Origin: Zea mays
Lineage: Eukaryota; Streptophyta; Magnoliopsida; Poales; Poaceae
DNA: 64,000 nucleotides
Assembly: GCF_902167145.1 (NCBI RefSeq)
Contig: NC_050098.1
Coordinates: forward strand, 77,726,207-77,790,206
Reading direction: 5' to 3'
Both the position numbers and the translations under genes were made by a program. The notes under the pieces are model-generated. The model was not told the origin of the DNA and did no database searches. It worked only from the letters and a program-made list of their open reading frames with translations. Positions 22,248 through 35,584 of the stretch are shown here, one piece after another (position 1 is the stretch's first letter; every line of letters starts with the position of its first letter).

Positions 22248-25200
22248 TGTGACGGAATCTCCCAAGTAATTAGGCCCACCTACAGTTGTCCTTGTCCAAC
22301 GGACCTCAGACAACCCTGTAGGTGCCCCTGAATCACTTGACAAGTTCGGTATCTGCTTTTCTCACCTTTCCCAAGAGCGTTTCACCCGTCACGCAGACAT
22401 TACAAGCATCGGAGTTACGAGAATGCGGAAGCAATTACATAAACTTACCTTTATTTTAAAGTAAGATAAAGTTGAATATGTACAGACCAGATTATGTCCT
22501 AGGAGTGCAGAGTAATATTATTACATACCAAGGGAGGCAAAAACTCCTCCCGATAAGTTCTTACATAAAAGTTCTAATGGAGGATCCTTTCCTCCCGCAC
22601 TTCATTCCTTGCGTTCTTCTTTTGGTACCACCTTAGAACAGAAGCAACAAAAGTTTGTCGCTTCCTCACCTAAAAACAACGGGGAATAAAACCCTGAGTA
22701 TGGAATTACTCAGCAAGTCTTACCTGACTAAAGAAAAGACTCTGAAGGGTATGCTGGTTAAGGGAGTCAAGGTAAGGGTTCTCAGGCTGCCCACACCGGA
22801 GAGCTGGAAATGGAACCCGTAAATTTTTGCAGTAGCTGGAGGCCTGCAGCGGTGACTATAAATCTAACTCTATCTTCTCTCTCCAGCACTGCGGATGCCA
22901 AATACAGCGCTCGTGATCGCCTACGCTAAATGCTGCTGCTCTCTCTCGCCGGAGCAGAGGTGGGCCCAGGGACGGGACAGCAGCGCCTGCCTGCTATGCC
23001 TGCTGGTGGGTCCAGGGACGTATAGGGTGGATATATAGGGTAATCGTGACCGCGGAGATTTGTTGGATAGAGTAGAGAATCTCACTGACCAGGATGGAAT
23101 ATTCCTTTTAGGGTAGAGAAATAGGGTAGTATGAGTGCGGATAGCCTCAATAATCAATGACTCTGTTTTGCAGAAATGCTTACTAGAGTGGATCCTTAAA
23201 AATCCAGTTTTATTTGTCAAGTTAAGTAAAATTACCTGCAACTAGAGTTCTTTCTACCCTAGTTCAATCACTTGACCTGCACTAGCCAATTTCTTAACAA
23301 ACCTTTCATCTTTATTGGATTGCTACGTGTAAGTCAGTGACCAAGTCTTCATAACCGCGAAGGTATGGCGATCCGAATCGATTATACTCAGCCGAGGATC
23401 TCCAATCACACGACATATGTAGCACTTAACCCTTGCATATGTCAACCCACCACCGGGGTTCTTAAGACCAGATCAGGTTCACGCGAACCGAGAGCACAGA
23501 TACACCACCGTCCAGCCTCTTGCTATGGAGGGTACACGCTACTCTCGCCACCGCTCCACGCCCATTCTGTGTTATCTTATTCTGGCCTTAGTCTGCTCGA
23601 GGCAAGGCTTACCCATGACGAGGCATGTGACCAGTTAAAGGGTCCCCGGTCAGCAGGCCTACATCGAGACGGTCCTTAATCGACTCAGACGAAGACACTA
23701 CACCGAGACTCCTTTCTCGTGCAAGTCACCTGCCCGGTCTCGACTTAATCATTTCAAACCAAATGTTTGGTACCTGGCAGAGGTACATCTTTTCCGGTGT
23801 ATAACCCATCGCGGTCGTGATGGATCCACCATCAAGTTTTATTTTCGAAAACATCCCACCCACTTTTGCCACATCATCTTTTGTAAAAACAAAACATTTT
23901 GTTTTTCTAAAGCAAGGCTAAGCATCAAAAACCTTTTGTAAAACGGGTGATCAAGGAAGGTAATCAAATTCAAGGAAGGTAATGCAGGAATTGTTTTAGC
24001 AATCAACTCCTATCACCTAATGCATCAAGCAAGTGAGAAATATTTTAAAAACACAAGGAGGTGGCAAATGCACCGAGGCTTGCCTTCGTCGATAGGTGAG
24101 TCAGGCTCGGATCCGCAGATATCAAAGTAGAAACAATTTCCTGCCTGAGATTCCGAAGGTGGTGGTGTCTTCTCTTCGGTTACTTTGACTTCTTCTTCGT
24201 TTTCTAAATATAACCTTATAGGTATATATAAGAATGAATGCCATGTAATGCTCATTAGAGTGCAAAGATAATAAGGATTTATTATCTAAAGTCTTGAATA
24301 CAACTTTCCTTCACGGAACTCCGAGAACTTAGGGTTTCCTGAGTCAGTAAAGGAGTTCAAAGGGCACGGGGTGGGGGTTTTGGGTTCTAAGTATCAAACA
24401 AGGGCCAAATCAAACCAAACTCTACCCCAAGGCTTCTAAATAATGTGTAGAGATCATATAAAAAGTTTGGGCATTTTTGGAATTACCTTTTATTTTCTAA
24501 AAATCCAGAACTAATGTTTTAAGCTACTTTAAATACTCCAAAATTCCTTATTTAATCTAAAAATCATGAAATTATTTTTATTAAATACTATGAAAAATAA
24601 GAAACCTAGGAAAATTAGTTTGACATTTTTAGGATTTTTCTACCATTTTCTAGAATTTATTTGGCTCTGGAAGAAAAAGAAAAAGAATAACCTGCAACAG
24701 TATTGGACCCAATCTAATCCAGGACGGCCCAGTAACGGCAGAAACGCGTGCGCGCCCGCGGTGAAGATTTTGCATAAAGGCCCTTGCCTTTCTGAACAAC
24801 CAGAAACAGAACCGAAGCACTATTCAATGAGTCACTGACGTATTACAGAAAACCCCTCCACGTTCTAATTCTTCACAAGGTGAGGTCCCCGACGACGACG
24901 AGCGCAGCCGAGCTCCGGGACCGGCCGAATGGGGCAACGACTAAGGTTCCCGAGCGGCTAACACCGAATTGGACCCTCCCCGAACCATTCCCCTAACTTA
25001 ATTGCACGAATGGTGACCTATTCTACTCTGCCCACGAGAACAGCGAAGGTTATGGGCATTTGCTCGTGTTCCCGGTGATTGGTGAGCTCTCAGTCCAAAT
25101 TGGTGGTTCGGCAAGCATCACAGAGTTATGAGAATGCTCAAACAAGGGAGAGGGGAGGATGAACTGACCAGAGTTGTACTGGCCGCGGTGAGGTTGGTTT

Positions 25201-26629
25201 CACGGTGTCGGAAACCCGAATTGGGGAGACTCCAAAATTCGTGAGCTCTGGCGAACGATTGCTAGCATTTTCGGCGGCTGGGTGGGTGATGACCTTGCGG
25301 GGCTGGCGGGGGCTCAATTTATAGGAAGCAAGAGCGGCGGCCGGTAATTTTAGAGGTGACGCACGACGGTCGGAGGGGCAGGGAGTTACTGGCGCGCGTG
25401 AACTCGTGTCTACCATCGTGGCGACCTCACCGGCGACAATTAGACGACCATAGAGAGTCACGGCGATGCGGTGGAAAGGCAGAGCCACGCGGCACAAGGC
25501 CGAGCGGCGGCGGTCACCGGCAAAGTTATCGGATTCCACCGCGGTGAATATGGTACGGCGGCCGGAATTGTTTATCGTCCGGAGTTTATCCCCGGCGACG
25601 TACACCGGGTGTTATCCACTCACCCTGAGCACATATTGGACCGACGGCGGCACGAATCGCGGCGAAATTCGGTCGTCGGCGATGAAGCGGCTGCGCTGGC
25701 GGTCTGATCTTATTCAGGGTACTGTACCATCGTGAACCCCCATCAGAGCACCTGACAGCCAATCTTTGGGCTGGTTTTTCTCTCAAAGCTTCATGTCAAC
25801 TCATACCAAGTTCTGCAGCAAAGTTGTTCTTGTATAATAGCTCCACAATTTTGTTATAGCAACCCTAGGTAGATTCTCACTGGATCTTAGTCGAAATGGC
25901 TCTCAAACTTGGATCAAAGTCACTGTTAATCTGAAGTTCAGACTGTACCAGCCTGACAGTCCAACTTTGGACCTAATTATCTCCAATTTATTCTCAACAA
26001 CTATGCTTACACCCTTAAGCAAAGTTGTTCTCCTTTGATAGGTCTATAATTTTGATGTGGTGACCTAGGGCAAATTCTTATTAATTTTAAAGATACAAGG
26101 GCTCAAAGTTGAAGCAATCACACTGAAATTCAGATTTCATCACATGAGTCAAGTGTGGCTCTTTTGCACTTAAGTCCAAATCTCAAGTTTTGGATTGCAC
26201 ACCCCCATGATTGGGAACCATATGACTTTATATGCTTTAACATTGTAGTTTTTACATTTTAGTCCAAATGTGCACTATTTTTGCACATAGACCCCTAGGG
26301 TTTGGATTTAGGGTTTTTTCCAGGGTTCCAATTAGGGTTTTTGGTATCCCAGGGGTACAAATGTAATTCAAGTCCATTCTTGGGAGCATTTTATGACTAT
26401 TCCTCTAAAGCTTTTGGGTTTTCTCAATTTGGGTCATGTTTTACCCCCTTAATCCCTATTTAGGACTAAGTATCCTATTCCAGGGTTCTATTTGCAAAAC
26501 ACCAAAACAATACAACTTGCTTAAAATTTTTGCCTAGTGAATGCACTCTAAGTGTGTCAAACATATGCAATGCCAATTCTTATGATGTTATGCTCAAGTT
26601 TTAGTAGCAGTAACACCAGGGGTGTTACA
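22248..26629 (-). repeat. 5' LTR of element D (with MITE-like insert)
   Basis: 4382 bp, or about 4017 after removing the insert and its 3-bp duplication. On the minus strand a TATA-like CCTATAAATTG lies near 25314-25324. No gene. Confidence 0.92.
22785..23146. mobile_element. 362-bp MITE-like DNA element
   Basis: Present in one LTR of D and absent from the other (empty site near 13156), which defines the ends exactly. It is flanked by TCA at 22782-22784 and 23147-23149. The ends form imperfect inverted repeats: GGCTGCCCACAC on the left and, read inward from the right, GGCTATCCGCAC. A 3-bp duplication with GG-starting ends suggests a PIF/Harbinger (Tourist-type) origin, although TCA is not the usual TTA/TAA. 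It carries no transposase. Confidence 0.7.
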
Positions 26630-26634
26630 CTCAT

Positions 26635-27742
26635 CATCCGCAACCTCCCCCTGTTCCTCTCCGACGCCGCCCGAGCCTGGCTGGAGCATCTACCTCCTGC
26701 GCAGATCTCCAACTGGGACGACCTGGTCAAAGCTTTCGCTGGAAACTTCCAGGGCACATACGTGCGCCCTGGGAACTCTTGGGATCTCCGAAGATGCCGC
26801 CAACAGCTGGGGGAATCCGTGCGAGACTACATCCGGCGATTTTCGAAGCAGCGCACCGAGCTGCCCAACATCACCGACTCGAATGTCATCGAGGCGTTCC
26901 TCGCCGGCACCACTTCCCGCGACCTAGTGAGCAAGCTGGGTCGCAAGACTCCCACCAAGGCGAGCGAGTTCATGGACATCGCCACCAAGTTCGCCTCTGG
27001 TCAGGAGGCGGTCGAAGCCATCTTCCAGAAGGACAAGCAGCCTCAGGGACGCCAGCAGGAAGACGTCCCCGAGGCGTCCGCCCAGCGCGGCACGAAGAAG
27101 AAGGCCAAGAAGAAGTCGCAAGCGAAACACGACGCCGCTGACATAGATCTTGTCGCTGCTGCCGAGCACAGGAACCCTCGGAAGCCTCCCGGAGGGGCCA
27201 ACCTGTTCGACAAGATGCTCAAGGAGTCATGTCCCTATCACCAGGGTCCCGTCAAGCACACCCTTGAGGAATGCGTCATGCTTCGGCGCTACATCCTTAA
27301 GGCCGGGCCCCCGGCGGAAGGTGGCAAAGGCCAAGACAACGACAAAAAGGAGGGCGACAAGGCAGAAGAGTTCCCCGAGGTATATGGCTGTTTCATGATC
27401 TACGGTTGGCAAGTGGCGAACGCCTCGGCTCGGCATCGCAAGCAGGCGCACCAGGAGGTCTGCTCGGTAAAGGTGGCGGCACCAGTCTACCTAGACTGGT
27501 CCGACAAGCCCATCACCTTCGACCAGGGCGACCACCCCGACTGCGTGCCGAGCCCAGGAAAGTACCCGCTCGTCGTCGACCCCGTCATCGGCAACGTCAG
27601 GCTCACCAAGGTCCTCATGGACGGAGGCAGCAGCCTCAACATCATCTACGCCGAGACCCTCGGGCTCTTGCAAATCGATCTGTCCACGATCCGGGCCAGT
27701 GCGGCGCCCTTTCACGGGATCATCCCCGGGAAGCGTGTCTAG
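26635..27742 (+). pseudogene. gag: Gag C-terminus and protease start of element C
   Basis: Continues the gag frame after D. It holds the conserved gag domain (RNLPLFLSDAARAWLEHL... WDDLVKAFAGNF), then a lysine-rich stretch (KKKAKKKSQAK), a zinc-knuckle-like CPYHQGPVKHTLEEC and the protease core MDGGSSLNIIYAETL. The active-site triad is DGG where most proteases have DTG or DSG; this is often seen in the lineage. It ends at TAG 27740-27742, probably once a sense codon, after which the same frame continues into pol. Confidence 0.85.
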
Positions 27743-30466
27743 CCCCTTAGACAGCGCGATCTGCCCGTTTGCTTCGGGACTCCCTCCAACTTCCGAAAGG
27801 AAACCCTCACGTTCGAGGTGGTCGAGTTCCGAGGAACCTACCACGCGGTGCTGGGGAGACCATGCTACGCCAAGTTCATGGCCGTCCCCAACTACACCTA
27901 CCTCAAGCTCAAGATGTAGGGCCCCAACGGGGTCATCACCATCGGATCCATGTACCGACACGCGTACGAATGCGACGTGGAGTGCGTGGAGTACGCTGAG
28001 GCCCTCGCCGAATCCGAGGCCCTCATTGCCGACCTGGAGTGGCTCTTCAGGGAGGTGCCTGATGCGAAGTGCCACGCCGGCAACTTCGAGCCAGCGGAGG
28101 CAGTTAAGTCCATCGCCCTCGACCCCAGCTACGACGCCTGCAAGCAAGTCCGGATCGGCCTTGAGCTCGACCCCAAATAGAAAGCAGTGCTCGTCGACTT
28201 TCTCCGCGCGAACGCCGAGGTGTTTGCATGGAGTCCCTCGGACATGCCCGGCATACCGAGGGATGTCGCCGAGCACTCGCTGGATATCCGAGCTGGAGCC
28301 CGACCCGTGAAGCAGCCTCTGCGCCGATTCGACGAAGAAAAGCGCAGAGCCATAGGCGAGGAAATCCACAAGCTGATGGCTGCAGGGTTCATCAAAGAGG
28401 TATTCCATCCCAAATGGCTAGCCAACCCTGTGCTTGTGAAAAAGAAAGGGGGGAAATGGAGGATGTGTGTAGACTACACTGGTCTAAACAAAGCATGTTT
28501 GAAGGTTCCCTACCCTCTGCCTCGCATCAATCAAATTGTGGATTCCACTGCTGGGTGCGAAACCCTATCATTCCTTGATGCCTACTCGGGTTATCACCAA
28601 ATCAAGATGAAAGAGTCCGACCAGCTCGCGACTTCTTTCATCACACCTTTTGGCATGTACTGCTATATAACTATGCCATTTGGTTTGAGGAATGCAGGTG
28701 CGACATACCAAAGGTGCATGAACCACGTGTTCGGAGAGCACATCGGCCGAACGGTCGAGGCTTACGTCGAAGACATCATAGTCAAGACGAGGAAAGCCTC
28801 CGACCTCCTCTCTGACCTTGAAGCGACATTCAAGTGTCTGAAGGTGAAGGGCGTAAAACTCAATCCCGAGAAGTGTGTCTTCGGAGTCCCCCGAGGCATG
28901 CTCCTGGGGTTCATCGTCTCCGAGCGGGGCATCGAGGCCAACCCGGAGAAAATCACAGCCATCACCAACATGGGGCCTATCAAAGACTTGAAAGGAGTAC
29001 AAAGGGTCATGGGATGTCTTGCGGCTCTAAGCCGCTTCATCCCGCGCCTCGGCGAAAAAGGCCTACCCTTGTACCGCCTCTTAAGGAAGACCAAGCGCTT
29101 CACTTGGACCCCCGAGGCCGAGGAAGCCCTCGGAAACTTAAAGGCGCCCCTTACAAGCGCGCCCATCTTGGTGCCCCCCGCTGCGGGAGAAGCCCTCTTG
29201 ATCTACATAGCCGCAACCACTCAGGTGGTCAGCGCTGCGATCGTGGTCGAGAGACGAGAAGGACATGCATTGCTCGTCCAGTGGCTGGTCTACTTCATCA
29301 GTGAAGTACTGTCCGAGACTAAGATCCGCTACCCGCAAATTCAGAAGCTACTGTACGCAGTAATTCTGACGCGGCGAAAGTTGCGACACTACTTCGAGTC
29401 TCATCCGGTGACTGTGGTGTCATCCTTCCCCCTGGGGGAGATCATCCAGTGCCGAGAGGCCTCGGGTAGGATAGCAAAGTGGGCAGTGGAGATCATGGGT
29501 GAGACAATCTTGTTCGCTCCTTGGAAGGCCATCAAGTCCCAAGTCTTGGCGGACTTCGTGGTTGAATGGGTCGACACCCAGCTACCAACAGCTCTGATCC
29601 AACCGGAACTCTGGACCATGTACTTCGATGGGTCATTGATGAAAACAGGAGCAGGTGCGGGCCTGCTCTTCATCTCACCCCTTGGGAAGCACCTCCGCTA
29701 CGTGTTGTGCCTCCATTTCCCGGCGTCAAACAACATGGCCGAGTACAAGGCTCTGGTTAACGAGTTGCGCATCGCCATCGAGGTAGGGGTTCGGCGCCTC
29801 GACGCTCATGGCGACTCGCAGCTTGTCATCAACCAAGTCATGAAGAACTCCCACTGCCGCGACCGGAAGATGGAGGCCTACTGCGACGAGGTTCGGCGCC
29901 TGGAAGACAAGTTCTACGGACTCGAGCTCAACCACGTCGCCCAACGGTACAAGGAGACTACGGATGAGCTGGCTAAAATAGCCTCGGGGCGGACAACGGT
30001 TTCCCCGGACGTCTTCTCCAGAGACATACATCAACCCTCCGTCAAGACCGACGACACGCCCGAGCCCGAGGAGGCCTCGGCCCAGCCCGAGGCACCCTCG
30101 GCCGCCGAAGGTGAGGCACTGCGTGTCGAGGGCGAGCGGAATGGGGTCACGCCTAATCGAAACTGGCAGACCCCGTACCTGCAATATCTCCACCGAGGAG
30201 AGCTCCCCCTCGACAAAGCCGAAGCTCGGCGACTGGCGCGGCGCGCCAAGTCGTTCGTCTTACTGGGAGATGAAGAGGAGCTCTACCACTGCAGCCCCTC
30301 AGGCATTCTCCAACGATGCATATCCATCGCAGAAGGGCAGGAGCTATTGCAAGAGATACACTCAGGGGCTTGCGGTCACCATGCAGCACCTCAAGCCCTC
30401 GTCAGGAACGCCTTCCGACAAGGCTTCTACTCGCCCACCGCGGTGGCCGACGCCACTAGGATTATC
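27743..30466 (+). pseudogene. pol: Pol of element C: protease end, RT, two RNase H domains
   Basis: Same frame as gag, broken by TAG codons at about 27917 and 28178, then open from 28187. The RT has the usual blocks ([42 protein letters not shown]). Its catalytic YxDD reads YVED (28763-28774). The first RNase H is degenerate (LLIYIAATT) and the second has [14 protein letters not shown] near 29620, the Tat-type pair. A basic, proline-rich linker leads into the integrase zinc region. The frame is lost near 30466, where a short deletion removes the CxxC cysteines (relatives have a conserved C.GCQFYA there). Confidence 0.88.
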
Positions 30467-31385
30467 AATTCTACGCGAGACAGACGCACCTGCCCGCTCA
30501 GGCCCTGCAGACAATACCCATCACTTGGTCGTTTGCTGTGTGGGGTCTGGACCTCGTCGGTCCCTTGCAGAAGGCATCCAGGGGCTTCACGCACCTGCTG
30601 GTCGCCATCGACAAATTCTCCAAGTGGATCGAGGTCCGACCCCTAACCAGCATCAGGTCCGAGCAGGCGGTGGCATTCTTCACCAACATCATCCATCGCT
30701 TTGGGGTCCCGAACTCCATCATCACCGACAATGGCACCCAGTTCACTAGCAAGAAGTTCCTGGACTTCTGCGAGGGCCACCACATCCGTGTGGACTGGGC
30801 CGCCGTAGCTCACCCCATGACGAATGGGCAGGTGAGCGTGCCAACGGTATGCTTCTGCAAGGACTAAAACCGAGGATCTACAACGACCTCAACAAGTTCG
30901 GCAAGCGATGGATGAAGGAACTACCCTCGGTGGTCTGGAGTCTAAGGACGACGCCAAGCCGAGCCATGGGCTTCTCGCCGTTCTTTCTAGTCTATGGGGC
31001 CGAGGCTATCTTGCCCACAGACTTAGAATACGGTTCCCCGAGGACGAGGGTGTACAACGACCAAAGCAACTAGACCAGCTGAGAAGACTCACTAGACCAG
31101 CTGGAAGAGGCTCGGGACATGGCCTTACTACACTTGGCACGGTATCAACAGTCTCTGCGATGCTACCACGCCCGAGGGGTCCGACCCCGAGACCTCCAGG
31201 TGGGAGACTTGGTACTTCGGCTGCGGCAAGACGCCCGAGGGCGCCACAAGCTCACTCCTCCCTGGGAGGGGCCATTCATCATCGCCAAGATTTTGAAGCC
31301 CGGAACATACAAGCTGGCCAACAATCAAGGCGAGGTCTACAGCAACGCTTGGAACATCCGACAGCTACGTCACTTTTACCCTTAA
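30467..31385 (+). pseudogene. Integrase of element C, frameshifted
   Basis: After the first shift the frame reads [23 protein letters not shown] and ITDNGTQFTS (catalytic Asp residues). A one-base deletion near 30832, just before the catalytic Glu (VERANG in relatives), moves it to the third frame. That frame continues through the core end (TTPSRAMGFSPFFLVYGAEA), two stops near 31071-31082, and the C-terminal domain (VGDLVLR, PPWEGPF, NIRQLRHFYP) to TAA 31383-31385. Confidence 0.85.
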
Positions 31386-31528
31386 GATGTTTTCAAGTCG
31401 TTCATATACCTCGTTTTCTATACATACAGAAATAAAGTCTAACCGTCAAGGAAGGGTCAGCCTTGCCTCAGCAAAGCCCGACCCTCCCTCGGGGGCTAGA
31501 AGGGGGGGACCCCCTCTGCGTCAAAATT

Positions 31529-32740
31529 TTCCTCGGAAAAAGTCTTTCTGCCATAACATCTTTCGCGCTTTTCGACTGCTTCGATAGCGGGGTCCTGAAA
31601 ACGACGGAGTACACGTAAGCGGCAAGGCCGACCGAGCCGAGGGACTCCTACGCCTCCGGGATACGGATACCTCACTCATCACCTTCCGCGATAAGTAACT
31701 CGTGCTCGGATAAGCGATTCTGCTAGCCAAACAGGTCTTAACGCTCGAAAACTTTTCTGCCAGAATGATTTTTGTGCCTTCTCGACTATATCGATAACAG
31801 AATCCTGTGGACGAGTAAGAGTACACGTAAGTGGCAAGGCCGACCGAGCCGAGGGACTCCTACGCCTCCGGGATACGGATACCTCACTCATCACCTTCCG
31901 CGATAAGTAACTCTCGCTCGGATAAGTGGTTCTGCTACCGACAAACAAGTCCTACTACTCGAAACAAGAGGAAAGGAAACACAGCTTTACAACACGACAA
32001 TAATATGTTTGGGCCTCAGCGGCCGCGAAAAACATACGCACACTACAGACAAACTGTTCCTGCAGGTTCAGACATCAACAGAGGGAGCAGCAGCACCCTC
32101 GGCGTCGTCTCCACCTTCGGCAGAATCTGGCCCAGCCTTGGACAGCGACACGGGCGGAAGGATCTCCACCTCGAAGGAAGACGCCAGCACCGAGCTCGAG
32201 CCATCATAGACAAGGTCTCTACAAGGGTCCCGGCCCGGGCAGACACCTCGACCGGCCGCTCCGTAGCCTCAGCCAGCTATCCCCCGAGGACATCAGCCCG
32301 GCTCACGGCCTCGGCAGCGTGACTCCGGGGTTGGTCCCGCTAGCGAACGACCTGGCCAAGCTCCCGCTGCCGCTGCTGCACCTCCTCGGCCAGGGAGGCC
32401 ACGTGCTCCTAGGCCGACGAAGCCCCTTTTCGAGTCGACTCCGCCTCTGTCCATGCTTACACCGCTGCCTCCGGCTCCGCCTCATCGTAGAGCAGCCGAA
32501 GGTTCTATAACTGAGCAAGAGAAGCCTTCGGTGGCAAGGCCGACTGAGCCGAGGGACTCCTACACCTCCGGGATACGGATACCTCACTCGTCACCTTCCG
32601 CACAGGGCAACTCACACTCGGTTAAGCGGTTCAGCTAGCCGACAGGCGAGTCCTAGTGCTCGAAATGAGGAAGAAACACGATATTACACTCAAATACCTA
32701 GATGTTTAGGCCCCGACAGCCACAATGAACATACACCGAC
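31529..32740 (+). repeat. ~212-bp tandem repeat plus a distant third copy
   Basis: The core GGCAAGGCCGACCGAGCCGA recurs at 31621, 31832 and about 32535. The first two are adjacent copies about 211 bp apart. The third, about 700 bp on, also shares the sequence that follows the second copy. Confidence 0.75.
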
Positions 32741-34659
32741 ACTCAAGGTGCCATTACAAACGGAACTACGGTTCCACTCCCGCGAGTATGAACAACCTCC
32801 ACATCGGAGGGCCTGCGGGACGAAAAAATCCAGGTGGCTCGCCGTCGACCACTGCAGCAGCAGCGACAACGACCTCCGCTCCGGGCGGCTAAACAGCAGC
32901 AGCGATGACCTCAGGGCAGACGCTGCTGCGATAAGGCCCTTGCCCACGTCCCCACTCGAGGGGCGAGGACAAGCTATCAAAGCCAAAGAGCCGGAGGTCA
33001 ATCCGTGGGTGGCGCCGACGGTCTCGTCGGCGGAGAAACCTTCTCCGGCTGCCACCACCTCACCACCGACGGCAGCATCCACCTGCCCACCAACACCGCA
33101 CCAGCGAGCGCCGGCTGCCCCAAAGCGCAGCGGCAGGTCCTCACTCCCGTCCTCGCCACGAAAACGAGAACGGGACCGTCCCAGAACACGAGTACCGCCC
33201 TCCGGCGTACGACATGTTGTGCGACCCCCCGGTGCAGCCGGCCACATTCGCCCGGACGGAGGACGGAATGCTGCACCCTGGCCAGGCAGTAGCAGTTCGC
33301 CTTCCCCCGCATGGCTGAAGGACGCCTCCTCCGCAGAGCTGGAGGATGGTTCCCTCCCCCAGATGCCGGAGGAAGAAGCGGGTCGCTAGCCCACGCGGAG
33401 GCGGGCCCCGACTTGCCCCGCCCTCCTCCCCAGCTCAGGTGATGAAGATCCTTGAAGCTGAGGGCGGGGCAGAGGTCGTAGCCCAGCTTGCTTCTCCCCA
33501 CCATCGAACCGGGGAAAATCTTTGAAGCCAAGCGATGGCTGAAGGGTGTCAACCTCCGCGAGGGAATGCAGCCGGAGCTGCCTAATGAAAATCCTTGAAG
33601 CCAAGCGATGGCTGGAGGGTGTCAACCTCCACGAGGTTGCGCTCCTCCAACAGCAGCAAGACGAAAGCAACGCGGGTGCTCCCCATCCAGGGGCTCAGAA
33701 GGAGGAAGGGCGCAATGCATGAGGGCAGTGCGAAGGCATGGCTACCGCCCGGGGGATCGATCCCTTTTTAAAGGCGGTTCTCCCCACTCATGTCCTCAGG
33801 CGTCACGGACTAAGTCTTCACCGACGTGCTCCAGGGTCATCCCCCTACGACACGGGGGCTGGGTCCCACACGTCATGCAAGCTGGCCCGGAACAGAAGAA
33901 GTCAAACCGCCGCGCGTGGAGCGTGTAACCGCCCCGCAGTTACAAGCACTCCTCCATCCTCGCCGAAACCAACGGTTGAAAGGGCGGACCGCCATGCAGG
34001 TGGCGTGCAACCGCACCATGAGGGCGCACCCCTTCGACTTCGACGCATCCAGCATGGAGGCCCAGACCCACACGTCATGTAACTGGCGTGCCGGTTACTA
34101 CGTGCGAGAAACTGCACCACCAATTGCGCCAATGTCGTGCCTTCTCGACTGCGGAACCAGTGCCGCGACTCGAGGCAACCCTGCGCGTGGCCCAACAGTG
34201 CCAGTCGAGCACATCGATCACGGGTCAGTCAGCCGCGGGAGGAGGCGTGACGGTCGATATGGCCAAAAGTGGACCGGCAGTAATGGCGGCAGCAGACGGG
34301 CGGAAGCGGCAGTCAAATCGTCTGCAGGCTCACGTCCCCTCCTGGAGCAGCAGGGGAGCCCCCTCCCACGGCATGAAGACGACACGCCCGTGTTCCGTTC
34401 CTCGAACGGCTCGCGCAACAACCGGCCCGCGAACCACTCGTCCCGTCGCATTAACTCCGCGGCAGGGCAAACGACGCCTTTGGCAGGCGAAACGGGCGAC
34501 GTTTCGCGTCCACCATGATGACCTCGTCAAAAAAGGTGCGCCACGCCATTTAAATTCATATCCTTTTCCTTCTCCCCTTTCTCTCTCTTGCTACAGGGAC
34601 CGGGAAAGGGGATACTCCGAAAGGGATCCTTCTCCGCGAAGGAAGCGGGCCCCGAGCCC

Positions 34660-34880
34660 TCCTACTGATCAAGGGTTCGAAGGCTGGCCCCTCGGAAGGG
34701 TTCGACAGCCGCCGCAGAGCACTCGGGCTTCAGGCTCATTACTGATCAGGGGTTCGAAGGCTGGCCCCTCGAAAGGGTTCGATAGCCGCCCCAGAGCACT
34801 CGGGCTCCGCGCCCACTACTGATCAGGAGTTCGAAGGCTGGCCCCTCGAAGGGTTCGACAGCCGCCCCAGAGCACGCAGA
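34660..34880 (+). repeat. ~72-bp tandem repeat, three copies
   Basis: Units begin TACTGATCA(A/G)GGGTTCGAAGG and end near CAGAGCACTCGGGCT, at about 34662, 34738 and 34816; the last is shorter. Confidence 0.8.
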
Positions 34881-35584
34881 GCGAGGGATGACTCTGGGTA
34901 CATCCGATACATGGCCGAGGCTCGGGCTATGCTCCCGAGGTACCCTAGGACATTTCCGAGACCAGCAGGAGCAATTTTGTAACGGAATCCCACCAGGGGA
35001 GGCATCGAGCCCTCGGACCCTATCGAACGGGACCGGGTCCGGCAAATCACCTGCAGGTACTTTTGGAGCGTGCCTCTGGGCCACTAGCCGACCCTTATCG
35101 AATGGGGCACGGGCGTCCACTCGGATCACCCATTGCAACTCACTGGAGACACCATGTTCGGCGCCCTCCGAGGGCAACATGGCGCTTCCCCCCTCCTCCT
35201 TGCGGAAAGGCGACGAAGGGGCGTATGATAAAAGTCGAGTCAGTCCTTGATCGTCCTCTCGCTCCGTGCAGAGGCTCGGGGGCTGCTCTCGCAAACCTGG
35301 CTATGGCCAAACCGTTGACAGCGTCAACAGACCAGCCTGAAAACTCGGAACCCGACCGTGCACCCGGGCTACCATTAGATCGCATGAGGGAACAACTAGA
35401 CCGGCCAAGGCATCGCGAAAGGCATTAAGACCTCAGAGGAGTCAAACCACTCCTCCGAGGCCTCGGGGGATACACCCGGCGGGTGCGCTCGCGCGCGCCC
35501 ACCGGAACAAAATGTAACCGAGAAATACTGGTCCCCTTGCAAAAAAGTGCGACAAAGCCTCCAAGCGAGTACCAACACTCCCTT

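Larger units (their letters stand above)
12622..26629 (-). mobile_element. Element D: chromovirus (Ty3/gypsy), inverted, inside gag of C
   Basis: LTRs 12622-16623 and 22248-26629 (TGTGA(T/C)GGAA... to ...GGTGTTACA), flanked by the duplication CTCAT at 12617-12621 and 26630-26634. Gag, protease, RT, RNase H, integrase and a chromodomain-like C-terminus all lie on the minus strand, so the 5' LTR is 22248-26629. The primer site near 22240 resembles the initiator-Met type. Several stops and one frameshift make it non-autonomous. The LTRs are 1-2% different by eye, apart from a 365-bp insertion in the right one. Confidence 0.95.

Noticed and set aside
22921..23241. 106-codon frame over the MITE-like insert
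   Set aside because: It crosses the insert border into LTR sequence and has no transposase features.
32690..33389. 213- and 185-codon overlapping frames as a possible antisense gene of C
   Set aside because: Both strands are open at once, which is due to GC content; no coiled coil or conserved block like those of F, G or H.
34660..34880. CRISPR-like array
   Set aside because: Repeats are directly joined 72-bp units without spacers, in a plant retrotransposon.
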